From contig JASJDP010000007.1 of the NCBI GenBank assembly GCA_030065095.1, positions 124,001 to 188,000 on the forward strand: a DNA stretch of 64,000 nucleotides, in the 5' to 3' direction. Source of the DNA: Rhodobacter sp. (GTDB lineage Bacteria > Pseudomonadota > Alphaproteobacteria > Rhodobacterales > Rhodobacteraceae). Below the pieces are notes generated by a model. The model was given only the letters and a program-made list of their open reading frames with translations. It ran no database searches and was not told the DNA's origin. The stretch's first letter is position 1. Each line of letters opens with the position of its first letter. A program made the position numbers and the translations under genes. This document shows positions 60,593 to 64,000 of this stretch, piece by piece.

Positions 60593-61635
60593 GGCTCCGG
60601 GCCTTCGCTCAGGATCGCGAGGACCCGCGAAGCGCTGTCGAGGCGCAGATTGTTTGGGTCATCCGCCGCCGCGGCAAGCGCGGCGACACCTGCCGCGCCC
60701 GAGGGCGTTGTCGCAAACCCGTGTTCTGCGCACAGCTCGGCCCCGGCCAGGCTTTCGGCCTCGGAGACGGTCGCGAACAGATCGGCGTCCCGCGACAGGC
60801 CCTTGAGCGCGATCAGCGACGGTTCCTTGCAGTCCAAACGTCCCATGACCGAGACAGGCCCCGGCGCCACAACCGGCCGCCCCGCCTCGATCGAGGCGGT
60901 CAGGGCCGGGGCCGCCTCGGGTTCGACGACGACAATCATCGGCCCGTCCCCCCAATGCGCCCGGGCCGCGGCCGCCGCCGCCCCGGCCAAGCCGCCGACC
61001 CCGGCCTGCAGCAGGATGTGGCTGGGCGGCGCGTCCATCTGTGCAAAGACCTCGTCCATCAGGACGAGGTAGCCTTCCATCAGCGTCAGCGGGCGGGCGG
61101 TGTAGCCCGGCCAAGAGCTGTCGGACAACAGCACCGCCCCGGCCGTCTCTGCCACCCTGGCCGCCGCCTGCATGCTGTCCTCATAGGTGGCGCCCTCGCG
61201 CACCACCTCGGCCCCCTCCGCCTGCAGGCGGGCCGCGAAGCTTTGCGGCACCTGCTCGGAAATAACGACAACGGCCCGCGCCCCGAAAGCCTGCGCGCCG
61301 GCGGCGACCGACAGCCCGTGATTGCCCGCGCTGGCCGTGACATAGGTGGTCCCCCGCGCGCGTCCCCGCGCCGCGTCCTGCGCGATCACATAGGCCGCGC
61401 CCAGCGCCTTGAAGCTGCCCAGCCCCATGCGCCCGCGCTCGTCCTTGAGGAAAACTGCGCCGACACCGCAACGCCGCGCCAGGCTGTCCGCGGACACAAG
61501 CGGTGTCTCGCCCCTTTTGGGACAAGAGCGGAGCAGACCGATCGGTCGATCGGACGCGACGCTTGGATAGGGCACATCCTGCAACGCATCACAGGACAAG
61601 CCCTTGCGGCGGAACGGGTTCGGCACGGCTTTCAT
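60589..61635 (-). CDS. Diaminopropionate-ammonia-lyase-like PLP enzyme
   Basis: A 348-residue fold-type II PLP enzyme. Lys76 in VFLKDERGRMGLGSFKALGA is the likely PLP lysine, and the pattern KDE-RMGLGSFK is that of 2,3-diaminopropionate ammonia-lyase (usually RFGLNAFK). TYVTASAGNHGLSVAAGAQ and ILLQAGVGGLAGAAAAAAR are the PLP phosphate loops. DSSWPGYTARPLTLMEGY recalls the DAPAL block DTSWEGY. The family is about 400 residues long, so this one is shorter. A threonine-dehydratase-like role (as EutB) is possible. It begins 51 bp behind znuB on the same strand. Confidence 0.83.
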   Translation of the reverse strand: MKAVPNPFRRKGLSCDALQDVPYPSVASDRPIGLLRSCPKRGETPLVSADSLARRCGVGAVFLKDERGRMGLGSFKALGAAYVIAQDAARGRARGTTYVTASAGNHGLSVAAGAQAFGARAVVVISEQVPQSFAARLQAEGAEVVREGATYEDSMQAAARVAETAGAVLLSDSSWPGYTARPLTLMEGYLVLMDEVFAQMDAPPSHILLQAGVGGLAGAAAAAARAHWGDGPMIVVVEPEAAPALTASIEAGRPVVAPGPVSVMGRLDCKEPSLIALKGLSRDADLFATVSEAESLAGAELCAEHGFATTPSGAAGVAALAAAADDPNNLRLDSASRVLAILSEGPEP

Positions 61636-61685
61636 CCTTGCACCGTGCAACTCTGGGGCAGCGGGGTCAATCGAGCTTGGCGTGC

Positions 61686-62489
61686 CTATGCCCGGGGCCG
61701 GGCCACCAGACCGGCAAGGTTCGACAGCGCAAACAGCCCCGCCGCCGTGCAAACGATGGTTGGCCCGGTCGGTGTGTCGAACCGGTAGGACAGCCACAGA
61801 CCGGCGCAGGCCGACACCCCGCCGAGCAGCGCCGCGATCATCGCCATCCGCTCGGGCGTCGTGGCAAAGGGCCGGGCCGCGGCCGCCGGAATCAGCAAGA
61901 GCGCCGCGATCAGCAGGGCGCCCACCACCTTGATCGCCGCTGCGACGACCAGCGCCAGGGCGACGGTCAGCACCATCTGCTCGCGCCGCGGATCGATGCC
62001 ACCGGCGTAGGCGAGGTCGGGGTTCAGCGTTGCCGTCAACAGCGCCGACCACCGCCACCGGATTAACGCCAGCACCAGGATCGCCCCCACCCAGATCAAC
62101 GCCAGGTCGGTCCGGTCCACCGCCAGGATGTCGCCGAAGAGATAGGCCATCAGATCGATGCGGACGCCCTGCAGGAACGACACCGCCACCAGGCCGAAGG
62201 CCAGCGACGAATGCGCCAGAACGCCCAGAAGCGTATCGACCGCATAGCCCCGGCCCGACAGCGCCGACACCGTCGTCGCCATCGCCAGCGCCACGGCAAG
62301 CGCACCGGCAAAGACCGAGATCGACATCGCCAGCGCCAGCGCCACCCCCAGAATCGAGGCATGCGCCGTCGCGTCGCCGAAATACGCCATCCGGCGCCAG
62401 ACCACGAAACAACCCAGGGGCGCCGCCGCCAGGGCGACGCCCAGTCCGGCAAGAACCGCCCGCACCAGAAAGCTGTCGAGAAGGCTCAT
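61686..62489 (-). CDS. znuB: Zinc ABC transporter permease ZnuB
   Basis: A 267-residue inner-membrane permease of the metal ABC-3 family. The start LVRAVLAGLGVALAAAPLGC and FVVWRRMAYFGDATAHASIL are diagnostic of ZnuB/MntB. Eight hydrophobic segments follow. The start overlaps the znuC stop by 4 bp. It is third in the zur-znuC-znuB run. Confidence 0.93.
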   Translation of the reverse strand: MSLLDSFLVRAVLAGLGVALAAAPLGCFVVWRRMAYFGDATAHASILGVALALAMSISVFAGALAVALAMATTVSALSGRGYAVDTLLGVLAHSSLAFGLVAVSFLQGVRIDLMAYLFGDILAVDRTDLALIWVGAILVLALIRWRWSALLTATLNPDLAYAGGIDPRREQMVLTVALALVVAAAIKVVGALLIAALLLIPAAAARPFATTPERMAMIAALLGGVSACAGLWLSYRFDTPTGPTIVCTAAGLFALSNLAGLVARPRA

Positions 62490-63241
62490 TCCGCGGCTCC
62501 ACGTCCGTGATCGTGATCGTGCCCGGGGCTGCTGTCGTGCGAATGGCTGTGTTCGTGCCGGTAAAGCGCCAGCGCGCCCTGGGTTCCGGTGCCGAACAGC
62601 GCCCGGTATTCCGGAGCCGAGGCGACCTGTTCCGGCGCTCCCTGACAGCAGACATGACCGTTCAGGCAGATCACCCGGTCAGAGGCGGCCATCACCACGT
62701 GAAGTTCGTGACTGACCATCAGAACGGCGCAGCCAAGATGGGCGCGCACCCGTTCGATCTGCCGGTAAAACGACGCCGAGCCCGGCTGATCCAGACCCTG
62801 CGTCGCCTCGTCCAGGATCAACAGGTCCGGCTTGCTCAACAGCGCCCGCGCCAGCATCACGCGCTGAAACTGCCCGCCCGACAGCCCCGCCATCTGCCGG
62901 GACGCCAGATCGCCGGCGCCGGCCTCGGCCAGGGCCGCGGTCATCTCGGCCTCTGCGACACCGGACGGCAGCGCAAGAAATCGACGTACCGTCAGCGGCA
63001 GGGTGCGATCGATATGCAGCCGCTGCGGAACATAGCCGATCCGCAGCCCCCGCTGTCGCCGGACCTGTCCGGCAACCGGCTGCACCGCACCGATGATCGC
63101 CCGGAGAAGCGTCGACTTGCCCGACCCATTCGGCCCGACGACGGTGACGATCTCGCCCGGCTCGATACTGAAATCCACGTCCTGCAGAACCGTCTGTCCG
63201 CCCAGCCGCACCGTCAGCCCGCTTATGTCGACGAGGCTCAT
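62486..63241 (-). CDS. znuC: Zinc ABC transporter ATP-binding protein ZnuC
   Basis: A 251-residue ATPase. Walker A is VVGPNGSGKSTLLRAI, the signature LSGGQFQRVMLARALL, and Walker B LLILDEATQGLD. The C-terminal tail is His-rich (HEHSHSHDSSPGHDHDHG), a likely zinc-binding extension seen in ZnuC of this group. The ATG at 63241 overlaps the zur stop (ATGA). Confidence 0.94.
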   Translation of the reverse strand: MSLVDISGLTVRLGGQTVLQDVDFSIEPGEIVTVVGPNGSGKSTLLRAIIGAVQPVAGQVRRQRGLRIGYVPQRLHIDRTLPLTVRRFLALPSGVAEAEMTAALAEAGAGDLASRQMAGLSGGQFQRVMLARALLSKPDLLILDEATQGLDQPGSASFYRQIERVRAHLGCAVLMVSHELHVVMAASDRVICLNGHVCCQGAPEQVASAPEYRALFGTGTQGALALYRHEHSHSHDSSPGHDHDHGRGAAE

Positions 63242-63720
63242 TCGATCGTCTTCGTCTGGCAGCGCGGGCACAGCCCTTCGACCTCGACAACCGTACGCTC
63301 GATAACGAAACCGGTTTCGCGTGCCGCACTGCCCAGAAAGGTCTCGGACGGTTCTGCCTGCGCCTCGGCCACGGCACCGCAGGCACGGCAGATCAGAAAG
63401 GCAGGCGTATGAACTGCACCCGAATGCGCGCAGGCGATGAAGGCATTGAGGTGTTCGATCCGGTGGGCAAATCCATGACCGACCAGAAAATCAAGCGCCC
63501 GGTAGGCGACCGGCGGCTGCGATCCCAGTCCTTCGGCGCGCAGGATGTCCAGAATCTCGTAGGCGCCCAGCGCCCGGTGCTGTGCCAGCAGGATCTCGAG
63601 CACGCGGCGCCGCACCGGCGTGAACTGCAGACCCGCATTGCGGCAATAGGCATCCGCCGCCGCAACGCCGCTCGCGATGCAGGCGCTGTGGTCATGCCGC
63701 GCGAACCCGATCGTCTCCAT
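63238..63720 (-). CDS. zur: Zinc uptake regulator Zur (Fur family)
   Basis: A 160-residue Fur-family repressor. The winged helix spans LQFTPVRRRVLEILLAQHRA to QPPVAYRALDFLVGHGFAHR. The metal site is in FIACAHSGAVHTPAFL, and the structural zinc is held by ICRACGAV and CPRCQ. The ATG at 63720 follows a GTG one codon upstream. It is divergent from znuA with a Zur-type palindrome between, so it probably represses both znuA and its own operon. Confidence 0.93.
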   Translation of the reverse strand: METIGFARHDHSACIASGVAAADAYCRNAGLQFTPVRRRVLEILLAQHRALGAYEILDILRAEGLGSQPPVAYRALDFLVGHGFAHRIEHLNAFIACAHSGAVHTPAFLICRACGAVAEAQAEPSETFLGSAARETGFVIERTVVEVEGLCPRCQTKTIE

Positions 63721-63765
63721 CACATTGCCCTTTTTTTCTCACTGCACGTCATTCCGCCTTGATAT

Positions 63766-63778
63766 GTTATAGTATAAC
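63766..63778. promoter_or_regulatory. Zur box
   Basis: GTTATA-G-TATAAC is a perfect 6-1-6 palindrome in the 102-bp AT-rich gap between zur and znuA. Outer TTGATA and TATCAA arms extend it, slightly offset. Zur of alphaproteobacteria binds such ATGTTATA-type palindromes, so this is the likely shared operator of zur-znuCB and znuA. Confidence 0.85.
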
Positions 63779-63822
63779 TCCTATCAACCTGCGCCGATCT
63801 TTCATCCCGCCGGAGCAACCCG

Positions 63823-64000
63823 ATGTTAAGACCTCTTGTTGCCCTGCTTGCCATTGGCGCAGGGTCTGCTGTTGCTGAAACGCCCCGAGTCGTCACCGAT
63901 ATCGCGCCGGTCCAATCGCTTGTCGCGCAGGTCATGCAAGGCACCGGCACACCCGAAACGGTAATCCGGCACGGTGCCTCGCCGCATGCCTACCGCCTGC
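63823..64000 (+). CDS. znuA: Zinc ABC transporter substrate-binding protein ZnuA (5' part)
   Basis: The first 59 codons of a periplasmic zinc-binding protein. The signal peptide is LVALLAIGAGSAVAE, followed by VVTDIAPVQSLVAQVMQGTG and HGASPHAYRL. The last His (in SPHAY) corresponds to a zinc ligand of ZnuA. The window ends within the gene. CGGAGCAACCCG precedes the ATG. The Zur box is 45-57 bp upstream. Confidence 0.92.
   Translation, partial: MLRPLVALLAIGAGSAVAETPRVVTDIAPVQSLVAQVMQGTGTPETVIRHGASPHAYRL

Noticed and set aside
58662-61635. Complete ectoine-utilisation operon
   Set aside because: Only EutA-, EutB- and EutD-like fold families are present. The M24 protein and the lyase look nearer to other branches, and EutC, EutE, transporter and regulator genes are absent.
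63761-63789. FNR-type site (TTGAT-N4-ATCAA) near znuA
   Set aside because: The TTGATA and TATCAA arms are too far apart for an FNR box. The inner GTTATA-G-TATAAC fits Zur and the neighbouring genes.

Overview
The window looks like chromosomal DNA of a marine alphaproteobacterium of the family Rhodobacteraceae (roseobacter group). This rests on its high GC, the content and order of its housekeeping genes (argH, lipoprotein, DUF2834, lysA, TIGR02302; zinc-ribbon protein divergent from ftsEX and plsC; TPR protein then ispE; pyrB to plsY), an aa3-type oxidase subunit IV, polyhydroxybutyrate genes and a DmdC-type acyl-CoA dehydrogenase. No taxonomic search was possible, so the placement is an inference. 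I see no rRNA, tRNA, CRISPR array, prophage or intact insertion sequence.

Layout. 1-7 kb: OmpA-family protein (cut by the window edge), ubiA, divergent rsmE, a membrane protein, gshA and an Ala/Ser-rich lipoprotein. 7-12 kb: a minus-strand cluster that reads pyrB, small PH-like membrane proteins, a dihydroorotase-like protein lacking its metal ligands, plsY and a short protein. 12-14.3 kb: a family-4-like uracil-DNA glycosylase, a phosphoesterase, a decayed LysE gene and moaB. 14.4-19.4 kb: an RND efflux pair. 19.4-26.7 kb: DsbD-alpha-like protein, YqgE, Sua5, acyl-CoA dehydrogenase, MBL hydrolase, an Lrp regulator and small proteins. 27-31.4 kb: greA, a VOC protein with a SoxR-type promoter, soxR and ETF-ubiquinone oxidoreductase. 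31.5-37.2 kb: DM13 protein, TPR protein, ispE, polyprenyl synthase and small proteins. 37-44 kb: DMT exporter with a LysR regulator, phbB, phbA, an EAL protein, tag and a sterol-desaturase-like protein. 44-52 kb: DsrE-like periplasmic protein behind a BigR/SqrR-type operator, TlpA, argH, lysA and a Gln-rich membrane protein. 52-57.8 kb: zinc-ribbon protein, ftsEX, plsC, two small enzymes or membrane proteins and accA. 57.9-64 kb: SDR, Asp/Glu-racemase-like, M24-peptidase-like and diaminopropionate-ammonia-lyase-like genes lying directly behind znuB-znuC-zur, with znuA divergent.

The points most worth a second look are: a dispersed hairpin repeat with three copies; the three-enzyme operon behind the zinc-uptake genes; an ATATTC-N8-GAATAT operator in front of the DsrE gene; a near-consensus SoxR promoter with 19-bp spacing; three enzymes that keep their fold signatures but have lost hallmark residues (dihydroorotase-like, uracil-DNA glycosylase, SDR); and a perfect 22-bp palindrome inside the dihydroorotase-like gene.
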